A DNA stretch of 64,000 bases from an uncultured Ruminiclostridium sp. (GTDB taxonomy: Bacteria > Bacillota > Clostridia > Oscillospirales > Acutalibacteraceae). How positions within the stretch are numbered: the first letter of the stretch is position 1; every line of letters begins with the position of its first letter. Positions 1-8,164 of this stretch are shown one piece after another. The notes beneath the pieces were generated by a model. The model searched no databases and was not told where the DNA came from. It saw only the letters and a list, made by a program, of their open reading frames with translations. Both the position numbers and the translations under genes were made by a program. The DNA lies in contig CABUCM010000011.1 of NCBI GenBank assembly GCA_902490005.1, positions 1 to 64,000 of the forward strand, in the 5' to 3' direction.

Positions 1-2
1 CC

Positions 3-413
3 TTAGAGCGGGAACAGGGGATCCATTGCCCGGCCCCCACCCGTTACGGCGGGGAATATCCGGAAAGCGAGCCGGAAACCAAACTGCTCTGCGATTTCTG
101 CCGCGGCCAATATTTTCGCCACGCCCTGGCCTTTCACAGCCAGGGGGAGGAAATCTACTGGGATTTTGGGGAAGATACCCCTCAAAAAAGCCGGTTGATG
201 GCCCAGGTGATGGCGGCCTCCAGCGGGTACCGGGTCTCAGAGCCGGAAGCCATCGCCAACGGCGGCGGGTTTAAGGATTGGTTCTTGTCTTATTTTCACC
301 GTCCAGCCTTTACCATCGAGATCGGGAAAGGGAAGAACCCCCTGCCCCTCTCTGATCTGCCGGAAATCCACTGCACCCTGGAGGAAATGCTGGTATTCAG
401 CGTCATCATGTAG
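3..413 (+). CDS. M14-family zinc carboxypeptidase (5'-truncated), gamma-D-glutamyl-diamino-acid peptidase-like
   Basis: Only the C-terminal 136 residues are in the window; the frame is open to the left edge, so the gene starts upstream. The fragment carries the M14 hallmark FHSQGEEIYWDFG, whose histidine is the third zinc ligand, and later FTIEIGKG, whose glutamate is the family's catalytic base. The ending LPLSDLPEIHCTLEEM is typical of clostridial M14 peptidases acting on gamma-D-Glu-diaminopimelate bonds of peptidoglycan peptides. Substrate is inferred from family resemblance only. A strong hairpin terminator follows 60 bp downstream. Confidence 0.8.
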   Translation, partial: LEREQGIHCPAPTRYGGEYPESEPETKLLCDFCRGQYFRHALAFHSQGEEIYWDFGEDTPQKSRLMAQVMAASSGYRVSEPEAIANGGGFKDWFLSYFHRPAFTIEIGKGKNPLPLSDLPEIHCTLEEMLVFSVIM

Positions 414-475
414 CCGGAAAAGGCAAAGCCGCCGCGGTAAGGTTCAAAATACCCCATTATTATAGCACACTTCCA

Positions 476-516
476 CCCCCATGAAAAGAAATCTTCTCTT
501 TTCATGGGGGTTCTTT
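476..516 (+). terminator. Intrinsic terminator after the M14 peptidase
   Basis: A perfect 14-bp stem (476-489 with 497-510, starting CCCCCATGAAAAGA) has a 7-nt loop and is followed by TTCTTT. It ends transcription of the truncated peptidase and insulates the nadE promoter. Confidence 0.8.
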
Positions 517-547
517 CCATAAGCCGCCCCTTGTTGTGTCATAGTTC

Positions 548-577
548 TTGCAATATTTGGGAAAACCGTAGTATACT
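548..577 (+). promoter_or_regulatory. Sigma-A promoter of nadE
   Basis: -35 TTGCAA (548-553), 18-bp spacer, -10 TATACT (572-577). The start codon of nadE lies 34 bp downstream of the -10, preceded by the Shine-Dalgarno GAGGAGTGG. Confidence 0.7.
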
Positions 578-611
578 AAGAAAAACACCAATGCTTCTGA
601 GGAGTGGTTTT

Positions 612-2540
612 ATGCGTCACGGTTTTGTCAAAGTCGCCGCGGCTACGCCGGATATCCGGGTTGCCGATTGTTCCTATAACGCCGAACAGGCGGTCAAGCT
701 GATGAAAAAGGCCGCCGGGCACGGGGCCAAGATTCTCGTCCTTCCGGAGCTGTGCCTCACCGGCTACACCTGTTCCGACCTGTTTTTACAACGCTGTTTA
801 CTGGACGGCGCGATAGACGCCCTGCAAACGGTAACCAAGGCCAGCCGGGGGCTTTCCCTGCTGACAATCGTGGGCCTGCCTCTAACGGTGGAGGACAAGC
901 TTTATAACTGCGCCGCCGTAGTCTTTGACGGCCAGGTTTTAGGGGTGATCCCGAAAACCAACCTTCCGAATTACAATGAGTTTTATGAAAAGCGGCATTT
1001 TACTCCCGCGCCAGAGGAAAACACTGTATGCCGCCTGTTTGGCAAAGAGGTGCCATTCGGCGCCAAGCTGCTGTTTTGCTGCGGCTCCCTTCCCGAGCTC
1101 AAGATTGCTGTGGAAATCTGCGAGGACATGTGGTCCCCCATTCCCCCCTCCAGTTATCACGCTTTGGCCGGGGCCACCGTCATCGCCAACCTTTCCGCCA
1201 GCAACGAGGTCATCGGCAAGGATTCCTACCGGAAAGAGCTGGTCAGCGGGCAAAGTGGACGGCTGGTGTGCGGCTATATTTACGCCTCCGCCGGGGAAGG
1301 GGAATCCACCACCGACCTGGTGTTTTCCGGCCATAACCTTATCGCGGAAAACGGCGTTATCCTGGCGGAAAGCAAGCTGTTTCAAAACAGCATGACCATC
1401 ACCGAGCTGGACGTACAAAGGCTATCCGGCGAGCGCCGCCGGATTTCTTCCTATCCCGCACAGCAGGCGGATGACTATGAACGGATCGGCTTTTCCCTTC
1501 CTTTAGAGGAAACCGTCCTCACCCGGAAGATCGATCCCAGGCCGTTTATCCCTTCCGAACAGGCTGACCTGAAAAACCGGTGTGAAACCATTCTTTCCAT
1601 TCAATCTCTGGGACTGAAAAAACGGCTGGAGCATTCTCACGCCAAAACCGCCGTAGTTGGGATTTCCGGCGGGCTGGATTCCACCCTGGCTTTATGCGTC
1701 ACAGTGCGGGCCATGGACCTGCTCAACCGTTCCCGGACGGATATTGTCGCCATTACCATGCCTTGCTTCGGCACTACCCAGCGGACCAAAAGCAACGCGG
1801 AGATCCTGGCCCAGCGGCTGGGCGTCACCCTGGAACGGGTGGACATTACTAAGCAGGTGCTGCAGCATTTTGAGGATATCGGCCACAGCAAAGACAACCA
1901 GGATGTAACCTTTGAAAACGCCCAAGCCCGGACCCGGACTCTGGTGCTGATGGATTGGGCCAACCAAACCGGCGGCCTTGTCATCGGCACAGGGGATCTT
2001 TCCGAGCTGGCCTTGGGCTGGGCCACCTATAACGGCGACCATATGTCCATGTATGGGGTAAACGCGTCCATTCCCAAAACCCTGATTCGGCACCTGGTCT
2101 CCTACGAGGCGGAAAAACTGAATGACCCCCAGCTGAAGGAAGTGTTGATGGATATTCTGGACACCCCGGTCAGCCCGGAGCTGCTGCCCGCAAAGGATGG
2201 GGAAATTTCTCAGAAAACAGAGGACTTGGTGGGGCCTTATGAGCTCCACGACTTCTATTTATATTACGCCATCCGCTGGGGCTTTTCTCCCGCCAAGGTC
2301 TACCGGCTGGCAAAGCTGGCCTTTGGCAAGGCCTATGATGACGAAACCATTTTAAAATGGCTGAAAATATTCTACCGCCGTTTTTTCGCCCAGCAGTTCA
2401 AGCGTTCCTGCCTGCCGGATGGTCCCAAGGTGGGTTCCGTCACGCTATCCCCCAGAGGGGATTGGCGCATGCCCAGCGACGCCTGCGCCGGCCTTTGGCT
2501 AAAGGAGCTTGACGCTATCTCATCTTCCGTGGAATCATAA
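612..2540 (+). CDS. nadE: Glutamine-dependent NAD(+) synthase
   Basis: Makes NAD from deamido-NAD, ATP and glutamine in the cytosol. 642 aa, the normal size of the two-domain enzyme. The N-terminal nitrilase-type amidase domain shows its triad: Glu46 in LPELCLTGY, a Lys in IPKTNLPNYNEF, and Cys in EICEDMW. The C-terminal synthetase domain carries the PP-loop SGGLDSTLAL near residue 353. The reading frame is open further upstream to 504, but I place the start at 612 because GAGGAGTGG lies just before it, a promoter lies at 548-577, and the homologous N-terminus begins here. It is monocistronic or paired with the small gene after it. Confidence 0.95.
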   Translation: MRHGFVKVAAATPDIRVADCSYNAEQAVKLMKKAAGHGAKILVLPELCLTGYTCSDLFLQRCLLDGAIDALQTVTKASRGLSLLTIVGLPLTVEDKLYNCAAVVFDGQVLGVIPKTNLPNYNEFYEKRHFTPAPEENTVCRLFGKEVPFGAKLLFCCGSLPELKIAVEICEDMWSPIPPSSYHALAGATVIANLSASNEVIGKDSYRKELVSGQSGRLVCGYIYASAGEGESTTDLVFSGHNLIAENGVILAESKLFQNSMTITELDVQRLSGERRRISSYPAQQADDYERIGFSLPLEETVLTRKIDPRPFIPSEQADLKNRCETILSIQSLGLKKRLEHSHAKTAVVGISGGLDSTLALCVTVRAMDLLNRSRTDIVAITMPCFGTTQRTKSNAEILAQRLGVTLERVDITKQVLQHFEDIGHSKDNQDVTFENAQARTRTLVLMDWANQTGGLVIGTGDLSELALGWATYNGDHMSMYGVNASIPKTLIRHLVSYEAEKLNDPQLKEVLMDILDTPVSPELLPAKDGEISQKTEDLVGPYELHDFYLYYAIRWGFSPAKVYRLAKLAFGKAYDDETILKWLKIFYRRFFAQQFKRSCLPDGPKVGSVTLSPRGDWRMPSDACAGLWLKELDAISSSVES

Positions 2541-2570
2541 GTGGCCGCTGAGGCCTGGGAGGGATTTTGA

Positions 2571-2753
2571 ATGGGCGGAAAAAAACAAAAAATCACCATA
2601 ACGGTGAGCACCGTCGCCCTGTTGGCAATTTTAGCAATTTTAATTTTTATGGCGGTACAGGAGGCTACGGTCCTGGTCATTTCCGCCATATGCGTCGTAA
2701 GCGCCTGCGTGCTGGTTTGCATTTATAATTTAGTCCAGCTGTTTCGCAGGTAA
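2571..2753 (+). CDS. Small two-helix membrane protein, unknown function
   Basis: 60 residues with a basic start (MGGKKQK), two hydrophobic segments (about residues 9-29 and 31-53) and a basic end (FRR), so a small hairpin integral membrane protein. The Shine-Dalgarno GGGAGGG sits 8 nt upstream and the gene starts 30 bp after nadE, before a strong terminator, so co-transcription with nadE is likely. I recognise no family. Confidence 0.65.
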   Translation: MGGKKQKITITVSTVALLAILAILIFMAVQEATVLVISAICVVSACVLVCIYNLVQLFRR

Positions 2754-2757
2754 CCAC

Positions 2758-2795
2758 AAAAACCCCGGAACCAATGGTTCCGGGGTTTTCTTTTT
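2758..2795. terminator. Bidirectional terminator between the small membrane protein and leuA
   Basis: A 12-bp perfect stem, AACCCCGGAACC (2761-2772) with its complement at 2776-2787 and a 3-nt loop, is flanked by A-run on the left and TTTTCTTTTT on the right. It can serve both converging genes. Confidence 0.9.
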
Positions 2796-2803
2796 CGCAA
2801 GGC

Positions 2804-4471
2804 TTAAGCTTTTTTGGCTTCCTGCCGGTTGATGGCGCTGAACAAGGCTTTGACGGAGGCTGTGATAATATCGCTGTCCACGCCTACGCCCCAGGTAATC
2901 TTGCCGTCCTTACCGGTGATTCCCACATAGGCGGCGGCGCGGGATTTGGAGCCCTGCTCCAAGGCGTGCTCCGTATAGGTCAAATCCTGGTACTGGATAC
3001 CGAGATTTTCCTTGATCGCGTTGCTGACGGCATCCAAGCGGCCGTTGCCGTCGCCCTTCAGCTCCTTCTCCACGCCGTCGATCTTTACGGTAACCGCGGC
3101 GTGAATGCAGTCGTTGCGGACAAAGTGGAAGTCCACCAAGGAAATTCTGTCGTTGATATTCAAATATTCTTTCTGGAAGATATTATAAATCTCATCCGCC
3201 TGCAGCTCCTTATGCTGGTGGTCGGATACGTTCTTCACAGCATAGCCGAAATCCTCCCGCATCTTCGGCGGCAAAGTGAAGCCGTATTTCTGCTCCAGCA
3301 GATAACCGATGCCGCCCTTGCCGGACTGGCTGTTGATGCGGATGACATCACCCTCGTATTCCCTGCCCACATCTTTCGGATCGATGCAGAGGTAAGGCAC
3401 TGTCCAATGGCCGCATTGTTTTTCATCCCGCCACTTCATACCCTTGGCGATGGCATCCTGATGAGAACCGGAGAACGCCGCGAACACCAGCTTGCCGCCG
3501 TAGGGCTGGCGGTCGTATACGTGCATACCGGTCACCTTCTCGTAAAGGGCCACCGTAGCAGGCATATCCTCAAAATTCAATTTGGGGTCCACGCCCTGAG
3601 AGAACATATTCATGGCTAAGGTAACGATGTCAGCGTTTCCGGTGCGCTCCCCGTTGCCGAACAAAGTTCCCTCAATCCGGTCCGCGCCGGCAAGAAGGCC
3701 CAGCTCGCAGTCCGCCACGCCGCATCCGCGGTCGTTGTGGGGGTGGAGGGATACCACCACGCTGTCCCGGTAATCCAGATGCTTGCACATGTATTCCACC
3801 TGGCAGGCGTACACATGGGGCATGGAAAGCTCCACGGTGACCGGGAGGTTGATGATCACTTTTTTCTCCGGGGTAGGCTTCCAAACATCCAGCACCGCGT
3901 TACAGATATCACGGGCAAATTCCATTTCCGTGCCGGTAAAGCTTTCGGGAGAATATTCAAACCGGAAGCCGCTGCCCATTTCATCGGAAATCTTCTGGAG
4001 CAGCTTGGCGCCGTCTACGGCGATTTTGATGATCTCCTCCTTGCTCTTGCGGAATACCTGCTCCCGCTGAGCCACAGAGGTGGAATTGTAAAGATGGACG
4101 ATGGCCCTGGGACAGCCCCTCAGCGCCTCGAAGGTTTTACGGATAATATGCTCTCTGGCCTGGGTCAGCACCTGGACGGTGACGTCCTCCGGGATCATAT
4201 CCCGCTCGATCAAAGCCCTTAAAAACTCATATTCCGTTTCCGACGCCGCCGGAAAGCCCACCTCGATCTCCTTAAAGCCGATTCCAACCAGAAATTGGAA
4301 GAACTCAAGCTTTTCCTCCAGGCTCATGGGGACGATCAGCGCCTGATTACCGTCACGGAGGTCCACGCTGCACCAAACGGGCGCTTTGTCCACATATTCC
4401 TTTTGAGTCCAGTCATAACAGGGGACCGGGGGCATAAAATACTGTCTTGTGTACTTTTCTACATTTCTCAT
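2804..4471 (-). CDS. leuA: 2-isopropylmalate synthase (class 2)
   Basis: First committed step of leucine synthesis: acetyl-CoA plus 2-oxoisovalerate gives 2-isopropylmalate. 555 aa, the longer LeuA form. The N-terminal TIM barrel has CSVDLRDGNQAL (metal/substrate site) and HPHNDRGCGVAD. The C-terminal LeuA regulatory (allosteric) domain covers roughly residues 430-550. The Shine-Dalgarno AAGGAG lies 10 nt before the ATG. Expression is controlled by the T-box leader upstream, which senses uncharged tRNA-Leu. No other leucine genes adjoin it; ilvD of the same pathway network lies 11 kb away. Confidence 0.95.
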   Translation of the reverse strand: MRNVEKYTRQYFMPPVPCYDWTQKEYVDKAPVWCSVDLRDGNQALIVPMSLEEKLEFFQFLVGIGFKEIEVGFPAASETEYEFLRALIERDMIPEDVTVQVLTQAREHIIRKTFEALRGCPRAIVHLYNSTSVAQREQVFRKSKEEIIKIAVDGAKLLQKISDEMGSGFRFEYSPESFTGTEMEFARDICNAVLDVWKPTPEKKVIINLPVTVELSMPHVYACQVEYMCKHLDYRDSVVVSLHPHNDRGCGVADCELGLLAGADRIEGTLFGNGERTGNADIVTLAMNMFSQGVDPKLNFEDMPATVALYEKVTGMHVYDRQPYGGKLVFAAFSGSHQDAIAKGMKWRDEKQCGHWTVPYLCIDPKDVGREYEGDVIRINSQSGKGGIGYLLEQKYGFTLPPKMREDFGYAVKNVSDHQHKELQADEIYNIFQKEYLNINDRISLVDFHFVRNDCIHAAVTVKIDGVEKELKGDGNGRLDAVSNAIKENLGIQYQDLTYTEHALEQGSKSRAAAYVGITGKDGKITWGVGVDSDIITASVKALFSAINRQEAKKA

Positions 4472-4547
4472 AAAACACGTCTCCTTCTGTTGATTCCGCC
4501 CGCTGCTTCAGAAAGGAGACAAAGGCTGCCCGCGGGCTTTTAAGCAA

Positions 4548-4840
4548 TAAAAAAGCCCTTCGTCTCCTTAAATAGAGACGAAAGACTCGCAAAAAAGTCT
4601 CACGCGGTACCACTCTAATTTCACGCCTTGCGGCGTGCCCTCATTGCAGATACGGCCGATAATCGGCTTATATCCTCCCGCTGTAACGGTCGGGTTCCGG
4701 CTACGCCTACTTGAATGCTCTTTCAGCGTGCTACTTCAAGGCCAGTTCAAAGCTTCCGCCCAACCGCTTCTCACCAACCAGCGGCTCTCTGCATGTTAAA
4801 AAGCTTCTACTCTTCCTCTTCAACGTATTTATGGTTATTG
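4548..4840 (-). promoter_or_regulatory. T-box leader of leuA, leucine (CUG) specifier
   Basis: Read on the minus strand. The leader opens with the K-turn-like GAAGAGGAAGAGTAGAAG, then Stem I with its apical loops. The specifier region reads GAACTGGCCTTGAAG; by alignment to the glyQS pattern (GAA, codon, purine, CUUCGAG) the specifier is CUG (4743-4745), a leucine codon. The T-box AGAGTGGTACCGCG is at 4603-4616; its UGGU bulge fits the ACCA end of tRNA-Leu. The terminator is a hairpin (GTCTC arms, 4560-4583) ending in CTTTTTT at 4548-4555. This accounts for nearly all of the 425-bp gap between ribF and leuA. Confidence 0.92.
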
Positions 4841-4846
4841 ATTATT

Positions 4847-4875
4847 ATTATACTCAAATCTTTTTTGTTCCGCAA
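4847..4875 (-). promoter_or_regulatory. Sigma-A promoter of the leuA T-box transcript
   Basis: -35 TTGCGG (4870-4875), 17-bp spacer, -10 TATAAT (4847-4852) on the minus strand. Initiation near 4840 coincides with the start of the T-box structure. Confidence 0.8.
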
Positions 4876-4896
4876 CCGTCATTTTGCACATGGTTT

Positions 4897-5829
4897 CTAT
4901 TTATTTTTTAGATATTTCATTGCAATTTCTTTCGCCTGCTCCGCGTTTTTCAGAATCATTGCCCGCAATTCCTCTAAACCGTTGAACTTCTTTTCCGGCC
5001 GGATAAAATCCAAAAGCTCGGTTTTTACCATCTTCCCGTAAAGGGATTCCCCGTCGTAATCCGGCATCCAGGTTTCAGACAAGGGCTTTTTCTCCGCCCC
5101 CACAGTGGGCTTCACCCCCACGTTGGTCACCCCATAGGTGACTACATCGTCAAAGCTGACCAGAGAAGCGTATACGCCATACCTTGGCACCAAATAATCC
5201 GCTGGGAACACCTGGTTTAAGGTGGGCGTACCCATCAAATGGCCGATGTGCCTGCCGTGAACCACCTCAAAGTCATAAGAAAATGGATGGCCCAAAAGCT
5301 TTCGCGCCTGGCAGGCGTCCCCCTGCTCCAAAGCCGCCCGGATCCTAGTCGAACTGACAGGCTCCTCTCCCAGCCGCACCGGCGGCAGGTCCCGAACCTG
5401 GATGCCCTGGGGCCCACAAAGGGCGGCCAGCTCTTCCTTGCCGGCTTTTCCGCCGGCGCCGAAATGATAATTATATCCGCAAAACACCATTTTTGCCTGC
5501 AGGGTGTTTTTTAAAATTTCCTTCACAAAGGCTTCCGGCGGCAGGTTCCTCACGGAAGTAAAGGGTACCATATAAAGGGCCTGTACTCCCATCTCTTGCA
5601 GCATTTCCTGTTTCAGTGTGTTGCTCATCAGCCGGGGCTTTCCCTTACCGGTAAGCTCCGCCAGCGGGCTTTGGGGAAACGTAAACACGCCGGGAACCAG
5701 CCCGTTTTCTTTTTCCGCCACCGCGCCCCGGATCACAGCCTGATGGCCCTTATGGATACCGTCAAAGCAGCCCAAGGCGATTGCCGTAGGCCGCTGGGCT
5801 TTGATGAGACTGCTGAAAACCTGCATCAT
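4897..5829 (-). CDS. ribF: Bifunctional riboflavin kinase / FAD synthetase
   Basis: Converts riboflavin to FMN and then FAD. 310 aa. The N-terminal nucleotidyltransferase domain has the GCFDGIHKGHQAV signature and the later STRIRAALEQG motif; the C-terminal riboflavin kinase domain begins near HPFSYDFEVVHGRHIG and includes GVTNVGVKPTV. The frame is open to 5910, but AGGTGA lies just before the ATGATG at 5829/5826 and the homologous N-terminus fits, so I start at 5829. It is the last gene of the rimP operon, behind truB, and would supply flavin for enzymes such as the Rnf subunits. Confidence 0.92.
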   Translation of the reverse strand: MMQVFSSLIKAQRPTAIALGCFDGIHKGHQAVIRGAVAEKENGLVPGVFTFPQSPLAELTGKGKPRLMSNTLKQEMLQEMGVQALYMVPFTSVRNLPPEAFVKEILKNTLQAKMVFCGYNYHFGAGGKAGKEELAALCGPQGIQVRDLPPVRLGEEPVSSTRIRAALEQGDACQARKLLGHPFSYDFEVVHGRHIGHLMGTPTLNQVFPADYLVPRYGVYASLVSFDDVVTYGVTNVGVKPTVGAEKKPLSETWMPDYDGESLYGKMVKTELLDFIRPEKKFNGLEELRAMILKNAEQAKEIAMKYLKNK

Positions 5830-5919
5830 TCGTTCACCTGACATCCTTAAAATAATTTCACAGCCGCTAAGCTTTGATAAAGCCGCCAAAAGCCAGCGAT
5901 TGGGGTTCATTGGGCAGCT

Positions 5920-6813
5920 TTAAAATAATTTCAAAATAGAAAGCTCATTCTTTTCCCGGCGGACCTGTCCCAGCCCTAAAAATCGCTTCTCCGGGTCATA
6001 GGCCCGGATTTTAGTCCCATCCGGCTCCCTTTTGGCGCCGGTACGTTCCAATGCCAAAGCGCCGCCGTTTTGGAATCGCTTTGCCTGAGGGCCGGTTACG
6101 GCCAACGCCTGGTATTCTCCAAAAAGGCTGTCCACCGGGCGCAGCTTTTGTTCCAGCAAACCGCCGGCCTTGAGCTCCTTGGCTTCATTCAGGGTAACGC
6201 TGTCCTCTAAGGTATAGCCGCAGGCCGCGGTCCTCCGCAGGGTGGTCATGATGCCGCCGCATCCGAGAATCTTTCCCAGATCCGCGCAAAGGGTGCGGAC
6301 ATAGGTGCCTTTCGAGCACCTTACCCGGAGCACCCCTTCCCCCTTCGCCTGATGGTATTCCAGCAGCTCCAGTTCATGAACCGTCACCGGCCGGGGCTCC
6401 CGTTCCACCTCGATGCCCTTTCTAGCCAGGTCATAAAGCCGTACACCATTTTTCTGAATGGCGGAATACATAGGCGGGGTCTGCATGATTTCCCCCCGGA
6501 AATGGGAAAGGGCGCTTGTAAGCGCCTTTTCATCCGCAGTCACCGGAAAGGTTGCCTTTACCGTGCCGGTGCTGTCCTCGGTATCGGTGACCACGCCCAG
6601 CCGGAAACCAGCCACATATTCTTTTGCGCTGTCCGGGGTCAGGTCCTGGGCCTTGGTGGCGCTTCCGATCAAAATCGGAAGCACGCCGGTAGCCATCGGA
6701 TCTAAAGTGCCCGTATGCCCCACTTTTTTAGTGCCGCACAGTCCCCGCATCACCGCCACCACGTCAAAGGAGGTGAACCGCTGGGGCTTATCGATGACAA
6801 TAATCCCATTCAT
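5920..6813 (-). CDS. truB: tRNA pseudouridine(55) synthase
   Basis: Isomerises U55 in the T-loop of tRNAs. 297 aa. Catalytic Asp lies in HTGTLDPMATGVLPI, and the N-terminus MNGIIVIDKPQRFTSFDVV is canonical; a C-terminal PUA-like segment follows about residue 240. The start overlaps the end of nrnA by ATGA, with AGGAG 8 nt upstream inside that gene, so translation is probably coupled. Confidence 0.96.
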   Translation of the reverse strand: MNGIIVIDKPQRFTSFDVVAVMRGLCGTKKVGHTGTLDPMATGVLPILIGSATKAQDLTPDSAKEYVAGFRLGVVTDTEDSTGTVKATFPVTADEKALTSALSHFRGEIMQTPPMYSAIQKNGVRLYDLARKGIEVEREPRPVTVHELELLEYHQAKGEGVLRVRCSKGTYVRTLCADLGKILGCGGIMTTLRRTAACGYTLEDSVTLNEAKELKAGGLLEQKLRPVDSLFGEYQALAVTGPQAKRFQNGGALALERTGAKREPDGTKIRAYDPEKRFLGLGQVRREKNELSILKLF

Positions 6814-7790
6814 CGGGACCGCTCCTGTTCTTCCAATACCTTCTGAATCACCGACAGGATCTGATGCTTTGCCCCGGTGACGCCGCCGGCGAGCACACAG
6901 CCAGCCGCGCCTGGGTGGCCGCCGCCGCCGAATTCGGCGCAGATTTTGGATGCGTTCACCTTCGGGCCGGTGCGGACGGAGATTTTAAAGCTGCCGTCTT
7001 CCTTTTCCCGCATGGTAACGCCGATCTCCACCCCTTCCACCTGGCGGGGCAGGGCGGCGATGCCGTCCATATCCTCGTCGCTGGCCTTAGAGCTGAGAAC
7101 CATGTCCCGGGTAACGTAGGCCACGGCGCATTTGCCGCCGAAATAAAAGCCCATGGTATCCAGCACCCGGCGCTCGATCTCCAGCCTGGCCCTGGATTTG
7201 GTGTCAAACATGACCCGGTTAATCATAGCGGCGTCCGCGCCCTTATCCATCATATGAGCCGCCACGATATAGGTCCTAGAGGTAGCGTTGGTATAGCGGA
7301 AGCAGCCGGTATCGGTGGTGATGCCGGTGTAAATACAATCCGCTATCTGGGGCGTAATTTCCGCCTCCATTGTGAACAGCAGATCATACATAATTTCTGT
7401 GGTTGAAGCCGCTTCCGACCGGATTACATAGTTTTTAGCGTATTTGATATTGGAACCGTGGTGGTCGATACAAAGATCCACCTTATCGGCATAGGGCTCC
7501 AGCTTTTTGCCGAACAGCTGGGTGTCGGCAATATCCACAGCGCAGATAAACTTAGGTTCAAAATCCGGAAATGCAATCCCCTCAAACATGTAATCATATT
7601 TTTGCGGGATCGGGTCGCTGCACCGGATGGATACCCTTTTCCCTTTTTGGCGCAGGCCCAGATATAAAGCCGCCGCGCTACCTAAGGTATCCCCATCCGG
7701 GTATTGATGGCAAAGCAGATAAATGTCATCCGCATCCAATAACAGCTTCACCGCGTCGTGAAGGCTTACACTTTTGTTTTCCGGACTCAT
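6810..7790 (-). CDS. nrnA: Bifunctional oligoribonuclease / pAp phosphatase (DHH family)
   Basis: Degrades nanoRNA and dephosphorylates 3'-phosphoadenosine 5'-phosphate. 326 aa. DHH domain motifs are visible: HQYPDGDTLGSA, VDIADTQLFG and CIDHHGSN; the C-terminal DHHA1 domain has FGGGGHPGAAG. An upstream in-frame ATG at 7802 overlaps the rbfA stop by ATGA, but it lacks a Shine-Dalgarno sequence, whereas GAGG precedes the ATG at 7790. Both starts are possible. The position between rbfA and truB is the standard Firmicutes order. Confidence 0.93.
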   Translation of the reverse strand: MSPENKSVSLHDAVKLLLDADDIYLLCHQYPDGDTLGSAAALYLGLRQKGKRVSIRCSDPIPQKYDYMFEGIAFPDFEPKFICAVDIADTQLFGKKLEPYADKVDLCIDHHGSNIKYAKNYVIRSEAASTTEIMYDLLFTMEAEITPQIADCIYTGITTDTGCFRYTNATSRTYIVAAHMMDKGADAAMINRVMFDTKSRARLEIERRVLDTMGFYFGGKCAVAYVTRDMVLSSKASDEDMDGIAALPRQVEGVEIGVTMREKEDGSFKISVRTGPKVNASKICAEFGGGGHPGAAGCVLAGGVTGAKHQILSVIQKVLEEQERSR

Positions 7791-7798
7791 AGTCTCCC

Positions 7799-8140
7799 TC
7801 ATTTCAAATCATTGAGCATTTTTGCGATATTGGCGCTGTACTCAATAGAATCGGTGGCCTGGAACTGCAGTGCCGGCACATGCCGGATCTGAATTCTGGC
7901 CCCCAGCTCCCGGCGGATAAACCCGGAAGCGGATTTCAGCCCCTCTACCGCCCGCTTGGCATGGTCCAGCCCTTCCATAGAGCTGACATATACCTTACAG
8001 TAGGAAAGGTCGTTGGTGACCTCTACGCGCACCACGCTGAGCATGGTTTCCCGCACTCTCGGGTCTTTCAGCTCACGCAGAATAGCGGTAAGCTCCCGTT
8101 TGATATCCTCGGTGGTGCGGTCGATTCTGTGACTTGCCAT
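7799..8140 (-). CDS. rbfA: Ribosome-binding factor A
   Basis: Small KH-fold protein needed for late 30S maturation and 16S 5'-end processing. 113 aa, the usual length. Recognisable features are the N-terminal basic HRIDRTTEDIKRELTAIL, the central VEVTNDLSYCKVYVS strand, and the C-terminal RHVPALQFQATDSIEY. It lies 24 bp after infB in the rimP operon. Confidence 0.95.
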   Translation of the reverse strand: MASHRIDRTTEDIKRELTAILRELKDPRVRETMLSVVRVEVTNDLSYCKVYVSSMEGLDHAKRAVEGLKSASGFIRRELGARIQIRHVPALQFQATDSIEYSANIAKMLNDLK

Positions 8141-8164
8141 ATTGTTCCTCCATACCGGAGGTGA

